Shown: positions 41,069 through 49,921 of the stretch, piece by piece
How positions within the stretch are numbered: the first letter of the stretch is position 1
Layout of the letters: every line of letters begins with the position of its first letter
Source of the DNA: Streptomyces althioticus
Lineage (GTDB): Bacteria > Actinomycetota > Actinomycetes > Streptomycetales > Streptomycetaceae
Direction: 5' to 3'
DNA: 64,000 bases
Assembly (NCBI GenBank): GCA_014649355.1
Contig: BMSW01000001.1
Location: 310,001 to 374,000 of the forward strand
Notes under the pieces: generated by a model
The model's database searches: none
Told to the model about the DNA's origin: nothing
What the model saw: the letters and a program-made list of their open reading frames with translations, nothing else
Translations under genes and position numbers: made by a program

Positions 41069-42055
41069 GTGCCCGACGGCCGTCAGCAGGTTCCGGTGAT
41101 CATCGACTGCGACACCGGCGTCGACGACGCCCTGGCCCTGCTGTTCGCCGTGCGGCACCCCGGGATCGACCTGCGGGCCGTCACCTGCGTCGCCGGGAAC
41201 ACGGACGTGGACGGCGTCGTCCGCAACACGCTGACCGTGCTGGAGCGGGCGGGCGCGGCGGACGTCCCGGTGGCGCGGGGCGCCGAGCGTCCGCTGATCG
41301 AGGCGCCGCGCTCCGCCCGCCACGTCCACGGCCACGACGGCATGGGCGACCTCGCCCTGCCCGCCCCGCGCCGCACCCCGGTGGACGCGGACGCGGTGAC
41401 GCTGCTGCGCCGCGAGATCCTCGCCTCGCCCCGCCCGGTCACCCTCGTGCCGACCGCGCCGCTCACCAACATCGCCCTGCTGCTGCGGACCCATCCCGAG
41501 GTGACCCGCAACATCGAGCGGATCGTGTTCATGGGCGGCGCGGCGGGCGCCGGGAACGCCACCCCGGTGGCCGAGTTCAACGTGTGGCACGACCCGGAGG
41601 CCGCCGCGATCACGCTCACCGCGGGCGTGCCGATCACCATGTACGGGCTGGACGTGTTCACCCGGGTCGTCGTCCCCGGCGACGACGTGCGGCGGCTGCG
41701 CGCGAGCGACGAACCGGGCGCCCGGCTGGCCGGCGACCTGCTCGCCCACCGCCCCGCCCACCCGGACAGCCGTCCCGACGACCCCGGCGAGGACTCCGGC
41801 GGCCTCGGTGACGCGGGCGCGCTGTGCGCGGTCGCCGACCCGGAGGGACTGACCACCCACCGCCTCCCGGTCGAGGTGTCCCTGGCCCCCGGCCCGGCGC
41901 GCGGCCAGACGATCGTCGACCGCCGTCCCCGCATCGGGGAGTCGGAGCTGCACGAGGGCACCCGCGAGCAGACGCTGGTGGACGTCGGCCTGGACGTGGA
42001 CGTGGAGCGCTACGTGAAGCTCTACCTGACGACGGTCGAACGCTTCCCGGCCTGA
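41069..42055 (+). CDS. Nucleoside hydrolase (IU-NH family)
   Basis: The 328-residue protein has the calcium-binding Asp cluster near the N-terminus (IIDCDTGVDDALALLFAV), the GHDGMGDLALP loop, the MGGAAGAGNATPVAEFNVWHDPEAA segment and the late DAGALCAVADP Asp of inosine-uridine-preferring nucleoside hydrolases. It cleaves the N-glycosidic bond of ribonucleosides for base salvage. AAGGAG precedes two adjacent GTG codons; the second (41069) gives the better spacing. It follows thrS by 38 bases and may be co-transcribed with it. Confidence 0.93.
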   Translation: MPDGRQQVPVIIDCDTGVDDALALLFAVRHPGIDLRAVTCVAGNTDVDGVVRNTLTVLERAGAADVPVARGAERPLIEAPRSARHVHGHDGMGDLALPAPRRTPVDADAVTLLRREILASPRPVTLVPTAPLTNIALLLRTHPEVTRNIERIVFMGGAAGAGNATPVAEFNVWHDPEAAAITLTAGVPITMYGLDVFTRVVVPGDDVRRLRASDEPGARLAGDLLAHRPAHPDSRPDDPGEDSGGLGDAGALCAVADPEGLTTHRLPVEVSLAPGPARGQTIVDRRPRIGESELHEGTREQTLVDVGLDVDVERYVKLYLTTVERFPA

Positions 42056-42203
42056 CCGGACGTCTGTTCGACCTCGGGCGCTTCCCCCGGGCGTGCGGTC
42101 CGCCACACCCGGGGGGAATGGCACCCGGTTACCGGTGCGTTCGCTTTTACGGTGTTCTGGTCAGTTTCTCCGCCGGTACCCGCACACCCAGAGGAGACCC
42201 CGC

Positions 42204-43907
42204 GTGACCGACCGCCCCACCGCGCCCGACCCCCGGCCGCCGCACCCCGCCCCCGACGCCACGCCCGACCTCTCCTCCCGCGACCCCGACTGGTGGCGGC
42301 AGGCCGTCGTCTACCAGATCTACCCCCGCAGCTTCGCCGACGCCGACGGCGACGGTCTGGGCGACCTGCGCGGCATCACCCGGCGCCTCACGCACCTGTC
42401 CGCGCTGGGCGTCGACGCCCTGTGGCTCAGCCCGTTCTACCCGTCCGAGCTGGCCGACGGCGGCTACGACGTCGCCGACCCGCGCGACGTCGACCCGCGC
42501 CTGGGCACCCTCGACGACTTCGACGCGCTGGTCCGCGAGGCGCACCGGCTCGGCCTCAAGGTGATCGTCGACATCGTCCCCAACCACACCTCCCACCAGC
42601 ACGTCTGGTTCCAGGAGGCGCTGCGCGCCGGGCCCGGCTCCCCGGCCCGCGACCGCTACGTCTTCCGCGACGGCCGCGGCGGGAGCGGCGAGCTGCCGCC
42701 CACCGACTGGCAGTCCGTGTTCGGCGGCAGCGCGTGGCAGCGGGTGCCGGACGGGCAGTGGTACCTGCACCTGTTCGCCGCCGAGCAGCCCGACCTGAAC
42801 TGGGACCACCCGGACGTCCGCGAGGACTTCCGCACCACCCTGCGCTTCTGGTCGGACCGGGGCGTGGACGGCTTCCGCGTCGACGTGGCGCACGCCCTCA
42901 CCAAGGACCTCGAGGAGCCGCTGCGCGACCTCGGCGACCACGCGGCGGGCGGCGAGACGGCCCTCGTCGACTTCGCGCCCGGCACGCACCCGTTCTACGA
43001 CCGCGACGAGACGCACGAGATCTACCGCGACTGGCGGAAGATCTTCGACACCTACACCCCGCCGCGTACGGCCGTGGCGGAGGCGTGGGTGCCCGGCGCG
43101 CGGCGCGCCCTGTACGCCCGCCCGGACGAACTGGGCCAGGCCTTCAACTTCGAGTACCTCGAAGCCGCGTGGGACGCGGACGAACTGCGCCAGGTCATCA
43201 CCGACTCGCTGGCGACCGCGCAGGCGGCCGGCGCCTCCGCGACCTGGGTGCTGTCCAACCACGACGTGGTCCGGCACGCCTCCCGGCTGATGCTGCCGCC
43301 CGGCACGGACACCAACGCCTGGCTGCTGTCCGGCGGCAGCGCGCCCGCCGTCGACCCGGAGGCGGGACTGCGGCGGGCCCGCGCCGCCACCCTGCTGATG
43401 CTGGCGCTGCCCGGTTCGGCGTACGTCTACCAGGGCGAGGAACTGGGCCTGCCCGAGGTCGCCGACCTGCCCACGTCCGTCCTCCAGGACCCCATCTGGG
43501 AGCAGACCGGCCACGTCCGCAAGGGCCGTGACGGCTGCCGCGTCCCGCTCCCGTGGACCACGGCCGGCCCGTCGTACGGCTTCGGCGCGAACGGCGCGTG
43601 GCTGCCGCAGCCGCCGTCGTTCGCCGCATACGCCGTGGAGGCGCAGGACGGGGTGGAGGGCTCCACCCTGGAGCTGTACCGCACGGCCCTGCGGCTGCGC
43701 CGCAAGCTGATCGACGGCGAGACGCTGAGCTGGGCGGAGGAGACGCCGGAGGGTGTCCTCCAGTTCGACCGGGGGGACGGCTGGCGCTGCGTGACGAACC
43801 TGTCCGGCGCGCCGGTCCCCCTCCCGGCGGGCGAGGTCGCCCTCACCAGCGCCCCGCTGTCCGGCGGTCACCTGCCCCCGGACACGACGGTGTGGCTGAC
43901 GCGCTGA
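42204..43907 (+). CDS. GH13 alpha-glucosidase (oligo-1,6-glucosidase type)
   Basis: The 567-residue cytoplasmic GH13 enzyme has no signal peptide. Conserved regions are visible in order: DIVPNHTS, the nucleophile Asp in GFRVDVAHAL, the acid/base Glu in AVAEAWVP and the transition-state Asp in VLSNHDVVRH. The N-terminal WWRQAVVYQIYPRSFADADGDGLGDLRGI is typical of alpha-glucosidases and oligo-1,6-glucosidases, releasing glucose from short maltose- or isomaltose-type oligosaccharides. GAGGAG precedes the GTG. A GCACC-N9-GGTGC dyad lies about 75 bases upstream, a possible operator. Confidence 0.92.
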   Translation: MTDRPTAPDPRPPHPAPDATPDLSSRDPDWWRQAVVYQIYPRSFADADGDGLGDLRGITRRLTHLSALGVDALWLSPFYPSELADGGYDVADPRDVDPRLGTLDDFDALVREAHRLGLKVIVDIVPNHTSHQHVWFQEALRAGPGSPARDRYVFRDGRGGSGELPPTDWQSVFGGSAWQRVPDGQWYLHLFAAEQPDLNWDHPDVREDFRTTLRFWSDRGVDGFRVDVAHALTKDLEEPLRDLGDHAAGGETALVDFAPGTHPFYDRDETHEIYRDWRKIFDTYTPPRTAVAEAWVPGARRALYARPDELGQAFNFEYLEAAWDADELRQVITDSLATAQAAGASATWVLSNHDVVRHASRLMLPPGTDTNAWLLSGGSAPAVDPEAGLRRARAATLLMLALPGSAYVYQGEELGLPEVADLPTSVLQDPIWEQTGHVRKGRDGCRVPLPWTTAGPSYGFGANGAWLPQPPSFAAYAVEAQDGVEGSTLELYRTALRLRRKLIDGETLSWAEETPEGVLQFDRGDGWRCVTNLSGAPVPLPAGEVALTSAPLSGGHLPPDTTVWLTR

Positions 43908-44052
43908 GGTCTGACGCGGTGAAGTGACGGGTGGCGGCGCCGGGCCGGTGCCGCCACCCGGACGGGGGTCGTGGGCGGGCGGGTGGTGAGGCGGGCCCTC
44001 AGAGTCGGTCGCAGGTGTGTCCGACGTCCGGCGTACAGGGAGCCCGTCCTCG

Positions 44053-44820
44053 ATGAACAGGTCCAGCAAGGCAGCGGCCGCCGTGGTGACGGCGGCCGGG
44101 TTTCTCACGGGCGGGTGGGCGGCCGCCGGGCCCGCGTCCGCCGTCGACGGGGGCGCCCCGCCGCCGCGCGACCGGGTGCTCTGGGGTTCGGTGACGGTCC
44201 CGCCCGGACGGGACGGCATCGTCGAGGCGTCGGGGCTGTCCGGGCCCGCCCTCGGATTCGGCTCCAGCCTGACGCTGGTGGCCCCGGCCGGGGCCAAGGT
44301 CACCGGCGTACCGCTCACCGCCGCCGGCTACCGGGGCGAGGTGGCCGCCGACGGCCGCAGTGCCGCGTACACCGCCACGTCGGCGGAGAGCCCGTGGCAG
44401 ACGGGCACCTTTCCCTTCGTGGTGGCGGTGCCCGCCGACGCCGTGCCGGGGACCCGGCTCGACGGATGCGTGCTGCGGCTCGCGGACGCGGGGGGCGCCG
44501 AGCGGGCGAGCGGGGGGTGCCAGGTGACGGTGGGGCTGCCGTCGCCGGTGCTGTCCCGGCCCGAGTCGGGGGTTCCGCTGGGGAACCGGCCGACCGCGTC
44601 GGGCACGGCGTACCCGGGGGCGCGGGTGACGGTGTCCGACCAGGACGGGAACGAGGTGTGCGGCGACACGGCGGGGGCCGACGGGGCGTGGAGCTGCGCT
44701 CCCGGCCGTGATCTGCCCGCCGGGGCGAACCGGCTGCAGGCGACCGCGACGATGAACGGCGTGTCGGCGTCGAGCGAACAGATCCAGGTCAGCGTGGGCT
44801 CGCCTCCCACGGAGGCTTGA
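44053..44820 (+). CDS. Secreted protein with Ig-like domain
   Basis: The 255-residue protein has a Sec signal peptide (MNRSSKAAAAVVTAAGFLTGGWAAAGPASA). It has an N-terminal beta-rich domain of about 125 residues with two Cys (GCVLRL and GGCQVTV), and a C-terminal bacterial Ig-like domain (about 165-250; SGTAYPGARVTVSDQDGNEVCGDTAGADGAWSC) of the carboxypeptidase-regulatory/Big type with its own Cys pair. There is no enzymatic motif. An adhesion or cell-wall role is inferred only. A copy of the dispersed repeat core follows directly after its stop. A GTG at 44017 is an alternative start. Confidence 0.75.
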   Translation: MNRSSKAAAAVVTAAGFLTGGWAAAGPASAVDGGAPPPRDRVLWGSVTVPPGRDGIVEASGLSGPALGFGSSLTLVAPAGAKVTGVPLTAAGYRGEVAADGRSAAYTATSAESPWQTGTFPFVVAVPADAVPGTRLDGCVLRLADAGGAERASGGCQVTVGLPSPVLSRPESGVPLGNRPTASGTAYPGARVTVSDQDGNEVCGDTAGADGAWSCAPGRDLPAGANRLQATATMNGVSASSEQIQVSVGSPPTEA

Positions 44821-44830
44821 AGCCCCCGAA

Positions 44831-44851
44831 GGGGCGCGGGGAACTGCGCGA
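44831..44851 (-). repeat. Solo dispersed repeat core
   Basis: GGGGCGCGGGGAACTGCGCG, the same core as in the 26-28 kb repeats, 10 bases after the secreted Ig-like protein's stop. Confidence 0.75.
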
Positions 44852-44910
44852 CGAACGGCAGGTCAGGGCGCCGAGCCTGAAAACGAGCCCCACGCCCGAC
44901 CCGGCCCGGG

Positions 44911-45282
44911 TCACACGTGCCCCGGGCCCCCGCTGCCGAACGCCCCGCTGGACCCCGGCAGCCACCGCTTCCTCTGCTGGTCCTTACCGGTCCTGGTGCT
45001 CGCATGGTGCAGCTCGTACGGCATGAGCCGTGAACCGCTGCGAGGCGTGAGGGGTATCTCGTCGGGCTCCCGCATCTCCCGCATCTCGCGCACCGCGCCG
45101 CCGTCCGGCAGCTTCGGCTGTTCGTCGGGCTGGGGGCGCGGGGACTCCTGGTCCATGTACCGCATTCCCGCGCGGACGGCCCAGACCAGGGCACCTGCCA
45201 CGATGATGCCGCCGATGAAGGCCGCTGCCACGGCCCACTGGTGGTCGCTGGCGGCCAGCTGTACAAGCGTTGCCGTGTTCAT
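44911..45282 (-). CDS. DUF6479-like single-span membrane protein
   Basis: The 123-residue protein has an N-terminal extracytoplasmic stub, one transmembrane helix (about residues 16-37; WAVAAAFIGGIIVAGALVWAV) followed by RAGMRYMDQESPRPQPDEQPKLP and a charged tail with an Arg-Glu-Met-Arg-Glu repeat and I-P-L-T-P-R-S-G-S-R-L-M-P-Y-E-L. This layout matches the DUF6479 family found in Streptomyces, whose function is unknown. Coding frame bias is clear. Confidence 0.75.
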   Translation of the reverse strand: MNTATLVQLAASDHQWAVAAAFIGGIIVAGALVWAVRAGMRYMDQESPRPQPDEQPKLPDGGAVREMREMREPDEIPLTPRSGSRLMPYELHHASTRTGKDQQRKRWLPGSSGAFGSGGPGHV

Positions 45283-45402
45283 GTTTCCGAGTATGGACCA
45301 GGAAATGTGATAAAGCTCCCGCTATGCCCGAATTGGGCCGCAGTCCCCATTCGGCTCTGCCGGGAGGCGGCGCCCCGCACGGGGTGGCAGGCTGCGGCCA
45401 GA

Positions 45403-45467
45403 GGGAAGGCCGGGACGGGCCGTCGCGTCCCCACGTGTGCAGCTCGGGGCCCGGCCCCGGCCTTCCC
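45403..45467 (-). terminator. Putative terminator of the MMPL gene
   Basis: Perfect 11-base arms (GGGAAGGCCGG / CCGGCCTTCCC) around a long GC-rich loop, beginning 16 bases past the MMPL stop codon. Confidence 0.5.
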
Positions 45468-45482
45468 GTCTCCGTTCCGCCG

Positions 45483-47606
45483 CTACACCGTCGTCCTCCC
45501 GGCGACCGGCTCCGGCGCCTGAGCCGCCCGGCCGGAACCGCCGTCGCCGTCGAGCCGCGGCGCCTCCCGGAACAGCCTCCCCGGCCACCAGAACCGCCGG
45601 CCGAGGTCCAGCGCCAGCGCCGGCACCATGACCGTGCGCACCAGGAAGGTGTCCAGCAGGACGCCGATCCCCACCAGCACGCCCATCTGCGCCATCGTCA
45701 CCAGCGGCAGCCCGGCGAACACCGCGAAGGTGGCCGCCAGCACCACACCGGCCGAGGTGATCACCCCTCCGGTGCTGGTCAGGCCCTCCAGGACGCCCCG
45801 CGCGACGCCGAGCCGCGCGGTCTCCTCCCGCACCCGGTGCATGAGGAAGATGTTGTAGTCGATGCCCAGGGCCACCAGGAACACGAAGCCCATCAGCGGG
45901 ATCGACCAGTCCACGCCCGCGTAGCCGAGGACGTGCTCGAAGAGCAGGTTGGACGCGCCGAGCGCCGCGAGGTACGACACCACCACGGTGGCCAGCAGCA
46001 GCACCGGCGCGACCAGCGCCCGCAGCAGTCCGACCAGCACGGCGAGGACGACCAGCAGCACCACGGGCACCACGGTGGTGAGGTCACGGTCCGCGGCGCG
46101 CGCGGTGTCCAGGCTCTCCGCGGTGGTCCCGCCGACCAGGGCGTCCGCGCCGTCCACCGCGTGCACGGCGCTGCGCAGCGCGTCGACGGTGTCCTTGGCG
46201 GCGTCGCTGTCCGGGGCGTCCTCCAGCACCACCGACAGCAGGGTGAGGGAGCCGTCGGGCGTGCGGTCGCCGCCCGGCTCGACCCGGGCCACCCCGTCGA
46301 CCCCGTCCGCGGCGGTCCGCACCCCGCCCGCCGCGGCGGTGCGGGTGACGATCTGCGCGGGGTCGGAGGCGCCGGACGGGAAGTGCTCCGACAGCCGCTC
46401 CTGCGCGACGACGGACTCGGGCTTGTCCTGGAACATCTCCGACTGGGTGAGCCCCAGCGAGATCCCGGCCGTGGACAGCGCGAGCACCCCGGTGACCGCC
46501 ACCGACATCAGCCACGACCAGCGAGGACGCCGCGCCACCAGGGCGCCGATCCGGGACCACACCGTGCGCTCCTTGCGCGCGGGCGTGCCGAAGCGGGGGA
46601 CGAACGGCCAGAACACCCAGCGTCCGGCGAGCACCAGCAGCGCGGGCAGCACCGTGACCATGGCGAGGAACGCGCAGACCACGCCGACCGCGCCGACCAG
46701 GCCCAGCGAACGCGAGGAGTTGATGTCGGCCAGGGCGAGGCAGGCCAGGCCCACGGCGATGGTCCCGGCCGAGGCGAGCACGGCCGGTCCTGAGCGGGTG
46801 AGGGCGATCCGCATCGCCCGGTGCCGGTCCTCGTGCCGGTGCAGTTCCTCGCGGTAGCGGGCGATGAGCAGCAGCGCGTAGTCGGTGCCGACGCCGAAGA
46901 CCAGCACCATCAGCACGCCCGCGCTCTGCGGGTCGACGGGCAGCGAGGCGTGCCTGGCGAGCAGGTAGGTGGACGCCTGGGTGAGCACCGCGGCGAAGCC
47001 GACCGACAGCAGCGGGAACAGCCACAGCACCGGGCTGCGGTACGTGATCAGCAGCAGGGCGGTCACGACGAGCCCGGTGGCGATCATCAGGGTGGCGTCG
47101 AGGCTGTCGAACACCGCGACGCTGTCGGTGAGGGAGGCGGCGGGGCCGCCGACCTCGACGTCCGTGCCGGGCGGGGCGTCGGCGCCCGCGATGTCGCGCA
47201 GGGCGTCGACGGTGTCGGTGACCTCGTCCTCCGTGTCCAGCGGGACCACCGTCATCAGCGCCTCGCCGTCGTCCGACGGCACCGGGCCGGTGATCCGCTG
47301 CCCCTCGGCCGTGAACCGGTCGAGTGCGGCGCGATCGGCGTCCGCCGCCTCCCGGGCGCCCGCCCCGGTGTACACGACGACCACGGGCATGACCGTGTCC
47401 GTACGGAACTTCTCCAGCTCCGTGTTGACGCGGGCGGACTCGGCGCCGTGCGGAAGGAAGGCGTTGGGGCTGGTGTCCTCGACGTCGCCGAGCTTCCCGG
47501 CCAGCGGGCCGAGGGCGACGGCGACGATCAGCCAGGCCGCGAGCACGGCCCACTTCCCGCGGCGCCCGCCGGGCGCACGCGCGATGCGCTGCAACAGGGC
47601 GCGCAT
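45483..47606 (-). CDS. MMPL-family RND exporter
   Basis: The 707-residue protein has two homologous halves, each with one leading and five clustered transmembrane helices, and two extracytoplasmic loops (about 45-175 and 385-510). RND/MMPL hallmarks include VLVFGVGTDYALLLIARYREEL and FVFLVALGIDYNIFLMHRVREE (the GTDY and GIDYN segments carry the proton-relay Asp-Tyr pairs). Members export lipids or drugs. AAGGAGAG precedes the ATG at 47606, so an upstream in-frame GTG is unlikely. A terminator after the ArsR/coiled-coil operon suggests its own promoter, but proximity to that operon implies functional linkage. Confidence 0.93.
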   Translation of the reverse strand: MRALLQRIARAPGGRRGKWAVLAAWLIVAVALGPLAGKLGDVEDTSPNAFLPHGAESARVNTELEKFRTDTVMPVVVVYTGAGAREAADADRAALDRFTAEGQRITGPVPSDDGEALMTVVPLDTEDEVTDTVDALRDIAGADAPPGTDVEVGGPAASLTDSVAVFDSLDATLMIATGLVVTALLLITYRSPVLWLFPLLSVGFAAVLTQASTYLLARHASLPVDPQSAGVLMVLVFGVGTDYALLLIARYREELHRHEDRHRAMRIALTRSGPAVLASAGTIAVGLACLALADINSSRSLGLVGAVGVVCAFLAMVTVLPALLVLAGRWVFWPFVPRFGTPARKERTVWSRIGALVARRPRWSWLMSVAVTGVLALSTAGISLGLTQSEMFQDKPESVVAQERLSEHFPSGASDPAQIVTRTAAAGGVRTAADGVDGVARVEPGGDRTPDGSLTLLSVVLEDAPDSDAAKDTVDALRSAVHAVDGADALVGGTTAESLDTARAADRDLTTVVPVVLLVVLAVLVGLLRALVAPVLLLATVVVSYLAALGASNLLFEHVLGYAGVDWSIPLMGFVFLVALGIDYNIFLMHRVREETARLGVARGVLEGLTSTGGVITSAGVVLAATFAVFAGLPLVTMAQMGVLVGIGVLLDTFLVRTVMVPALALDLGRRFWWPGRLFREAPRLDGDGGSGRAAQAPEPVAGRTTV

Positions 47607-47747
47607 GAGTACTCTCCTTGGTGTGAGGCGCACAGCCGGCCGGTGACGGCCGGCGCGGGGCGCACGGATCCCGCACCACGGCGCTCAGGGTGTGACGACC
47701 TGCCGCGGTGCTCGGTTCGGGGTGTGTCCGGGGCGTGTGCTTCCTCC

Positions 47748-47779
47748 GTACGGCCGGGAGTTGCCGCTCCCGGCCGTAC
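47748..47779 (-). terminator. Terminator of the ArsR/coiled-coil operon
   Basis: Perfect 13-base arms (GTACGGCCGGGAG / CTCCCGGCCGTAC) with a six-base loop, 25 bases beyond the operon's last stop. Confidence 0.85.
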
Positions 47780-47803
47780 ACCTGCGCGCACCCGCGGACC
47801 GGG

Positions 47804-48118
47804 TCACTCGATCTCGCGCATCATCTTCTCCATCGACCCGACGGCGAGCCGGGTCTGTGCCAGTTCCTCCAGCAGCCGGCGCTGCTCCTCGGCGGAACGG
47901 CGCTGCAACTCCACGGTGTCCTCCAGGAGTTGCGCGTACCGCGTGGCGAGCTCCTTGTACTGCTCCTCGCGCGCGGCCAGCAGGCGGGCGCGCCAGGTGG
48001 CCGCCACCTGCCAGACGATCACGATCATCAGGGTGAAGAACCCGGCCGCGCCGACGGCCCCGACCAGCACGCCGAGTTCTTCGGCGCCGGCGGCCTGCGT
48101 CACCAGTTCGTCGTTCAC
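47804..48118 (-). CDS. Small membrane protein with cytoplasmic coiled coil
   Basis: The 104-residue protein has one transmembrane helix (about 15-38; LGVLVGAVGAAGFFTLMIVIVW) followed by a long charged helix (about 40-100; REEQYKELATRYAQLLEDTVELQRRSAEEQRRLLEEL) with heptad spacing. No domain with known function was recognised. Its ATG overlaps the stop of the ArsR-type gene by four bases (ATGA), so it is translationally coupled to it and may modulate that regulator or the nearby exporter. Confidence 0.8.
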   Translation of the reverse strand: MNDELVTQAAGAEELGVLVGAVGAAGFFTLMIVIVWQVAATWRARLLAAREEQYKELATRYAQLLEDTVELQRRSAEEQRRLLEELAQTRLAVGSMEKMMREIE

Positions 48119-48501
48119 TTCGCTTCCTCTTTCGCGCCTCGGTCCGAGCGGCCCGTGCCGCGGTCGGCGGTGCCCGCGCCGTCGTCGGTGAGCGTCGCGG
48201 CCGCGCGGGCGACGGTGTGCGGGGTGAGTTCGCAGACGAACGGCGTGACGTCGTAGTACTTCACCGTCTTGCCGTCGTCCGCGGATTCGAGCGTGCCGGT
48301 GACGAGGCCCGCGGCCTCCAGCCGCTGCAGGTGCATGTGCAGCAGCGGCCGGCTGATGCCGATCTCGCGCGCCAGCGCGCTGACGTACGTGCGGTTCTCC
48401 ACGAGCGCCGCCACGATCCGCATCCGGTGCGGGTTGCCGAGCGCGGTCAGGATCTTCAGCAGAGCGTCACCCGTGGGCGCCGGCGGCGGGACCTCGGGCA
48501 T
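48115..48501 (-). CDS. ArsR-type winged-helix regulator
   Basis: The 128-residue regulator has a winged helix (about residues 10-90; LLKILTALGNPHRMRIVAALVENRTYVSALAREIGISRPLLHMHLQRLEAAGLV) of the ArsR/HTH_20 type. It lacks the CxC metal-binding motif of classical arsenic sensors, so another signal is likely. Two operator-like dyads 33 bases apart lie directly upstream, consistent with autoregulation. Confidence 0.88.
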   Translation of the reverse strand: MPEVPPPAPTGDALLKILTALGNPHRMRIVAALVENRTYVSALAREIGISRPLLHMHLQRLEAAGLVTGTLESADDGKTVKYYDVTPFVCELTPHTVARAAATLTDDGAGTADRGTGRSDRGAKEEAK

Positions 48502-48518
48502 CAGGGCCCCTTTCCCTC

Positions 48519-48574
48519 GTACCTGTCAGAAAAGGCTGACAGGGGTCCGAGGTACCTGTCAAAGATTTCTGACA
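48519..48574. promoter_or_regulatory. Twin operators of the ArsR-type gene
   Basis: GTACCTGTCA occurs at 48519 and again at 48552, 33 bases apart. The first is part of a perfect dyad (CCTGTCAG-N6-CTGACAGG, 48522-48543), the second of an imperfect one (TGTCA-N8-TGACA, 48557-48574). Both lie within 75 bases upstream of the ArsR-type ATG. Confidence 0.8.
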
Positions 48575-48578
48575 CATC

Positions 48579-49841
48579 TCAGGGTCGGATGGGGGATCCC
48601 TCAGGGTCGGCTCCGGGAGGCCCCGACGGCGGGGTGCGCGGGCCGAGGCGCACGGGGAGTGCGGTGAGTCCTCGGAGCAGCGTGCCGGCGCGCCAGGTGA
48701 GGGCCTCGGGGTCGGCGTCGAGGGCGAGAGCGGGGTGCCGCTCCAGGAGCAGGTTCAGGGCGACGACGGCCTCCGCGCGGGCGAGCGGGGCGCCGAGGCA
48801 GTGGTGGACGCCGTGTCCGAATCCCAGGTGGCCCTGGGGGCGACGGGTGAGGTCGAAGCGGTCCGGGTCGGGGAAGGCGAGCGGGTCACGGGAGGCCGCG
48901 GCCAGGGAGACCAGCACGGCGTCCCCGGCGGCCACGCGGGTGCCGGCCAGTTCCAGCGGCTCCGCCGCGAACCGGAAGGCGCCCGCGTGCACCGGCGAGT
49001 GGAGCCGCAGCGACTCCTCGACCGCCGCGCCGGCCAGCTCCGGGCGGGCGCGCAGCAGGGCGAGCTGGTCCGGGTGCGTGAGCAGAGCGAGGACGGTCGC
49101 GGAGATCAGGTTGACGGTCGTCTCGTGCCCGGCGACCAGCAGCAGGAAGGCCATGCCGAGCTGCTCCTCGGGCGAGAGCGCGCCGGACGCCTCGGGAGCG
49201 GCCAGGCCGGCGAGCAGGGTGCCGTCGGGGGTGCGGGCCTTCCGGGCGATCAGGCCGGTGAGGTAGCCGGTGAGCGCGGCGGCCGAGGCGGCGGCGGCCT
49301 CCGCGCCGGTGGGCGTGACCAGGTCGTTCGACCAGGTGTGGAAGTCCTCGCGGTCTTCCGCGGGCACGCCGAGCAGGTCACAGATCACGGTGACCGGCAG
49401 CGGCAGCGCGTACCCGCCCACCAGATCGGCGGTGCCCGCCTCCGGCATCCGGTCCAGCAGGCCACGGGCCACGGCCTCGATCCGGGGGCGCAGCGCCGCG
49501 ATGCGGCCCGGGGTGAAGTGGCCGGCGACCAGCCGCCGCAGCCGGGTGTGGTGCGGCGGGTCGCTCTGCAGCATGTTGCGGCCGACCGCGTGCCCGCCGT
49601 CGCTCTCCCAGCCGGCCGAGTGCCGGATGTCGTTGCGCAGCCGGGGATCCGTGAGCGCGGCGCGTACCGCGTCCCGGGTCACCACCAGCCAGGCGTCCCC
49701 GCTGCCGGGGACGTGCACCCGGTGCACCGGACCTTCGGCGCGCAGGGCCGCGAGCCGGTCGAAGGGGAAGGGCGTCGGCGCCCACTCCAGGGGCGCGGGT
49801 CCGTCGGCGCACACGGTGTGTCCTCTCGGGGAGCGGATCAT
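48579..49841 (-). CDS. Cytochrome P450
   Basis: The 420-residue soluble bacterial P450 (CYP105/107-like length) has the I-helix AGHETT, the K-helix E-S-L-R and the heme-binding FGHGVHHCLGAPLAR with the thiolate Cys. It is a monooxygenase needing ferredoxin and ferredoxin reductase, which are not encoded nearby. Divergent from a TetR regulator whose paired operators overlap its start region, it is probably an inducible detoxification or biotransformation enzyme. Confidence 0.95.
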   Translation of the reverse strand: MIRSPRGHTVCADGPAPLEWAPTPFPFDRLAALRAEGPVHRVHVPGSGDAWLVVTRDAVRAALTDPRLRNDIRHSAGWESDGGHAVGRNMLQSDPPHHTRLRRLVAGHFTPGRIAALRPRIEAVARGLLDRMPEAGTADLVGGYALPLPVTVICDLLGVPAEDREDFHTWSNDLVTPTGAEAAAASAAALTGYLTGLIARKARTPDGTLLAGLAAPEASGALSPEEQLGMAFLLLVAGHETTVNLISATVLALLTHPDQLALLRARPELAGAAVEESLRLHSPVHAGAFRFAAEPLELAGTRVAAGDAVLVSLAAASRDPLAFPDPDRFDLTRRPQGHLGFGHGVHHCLGAPLARAEAVVALNLLLERHPALALDADPEALTWRAGTLLRGLTALPVRLGPRTPPSGPPGADPEGSPIRP

Positions 49842-49845
49842 AAGC

Positions 49846-49902
49846 GGGGAATGGTCCCCAGTTTCCTGCGGGACGATAGCATCCGCCCGGGGAGCACTCC
49901 CC
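49846..49902. promoter_or_regulatory. Twin TetR-type operators between the P450 and TetR genes
   Basis: Two copies of GGGGA-N4-TCCCC occur in the 80-base divergent region: GGGGAATGGTCCCC (49846-49859, five bases before the P450 ATG) and GGGGAGCACTCCCC (49889-49902, inside an 18-base CCGGGGAGCACTCCCCGG dyad). They are 43 bases apart, about four helical turns. Confidence 0.75.
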
Positions 49903-49921
49903 GGTTCGTACGGAGGAACCC

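Noticed and set aside
42120..42145. GCACC-N9-GGTGC dyad upstream of the GH13 gene as a defined LacI/MalR operator
   Set aside because: Short arms, no adjacent LacI-family gene and no match to a known consensus; mentioned only in the gene entry.
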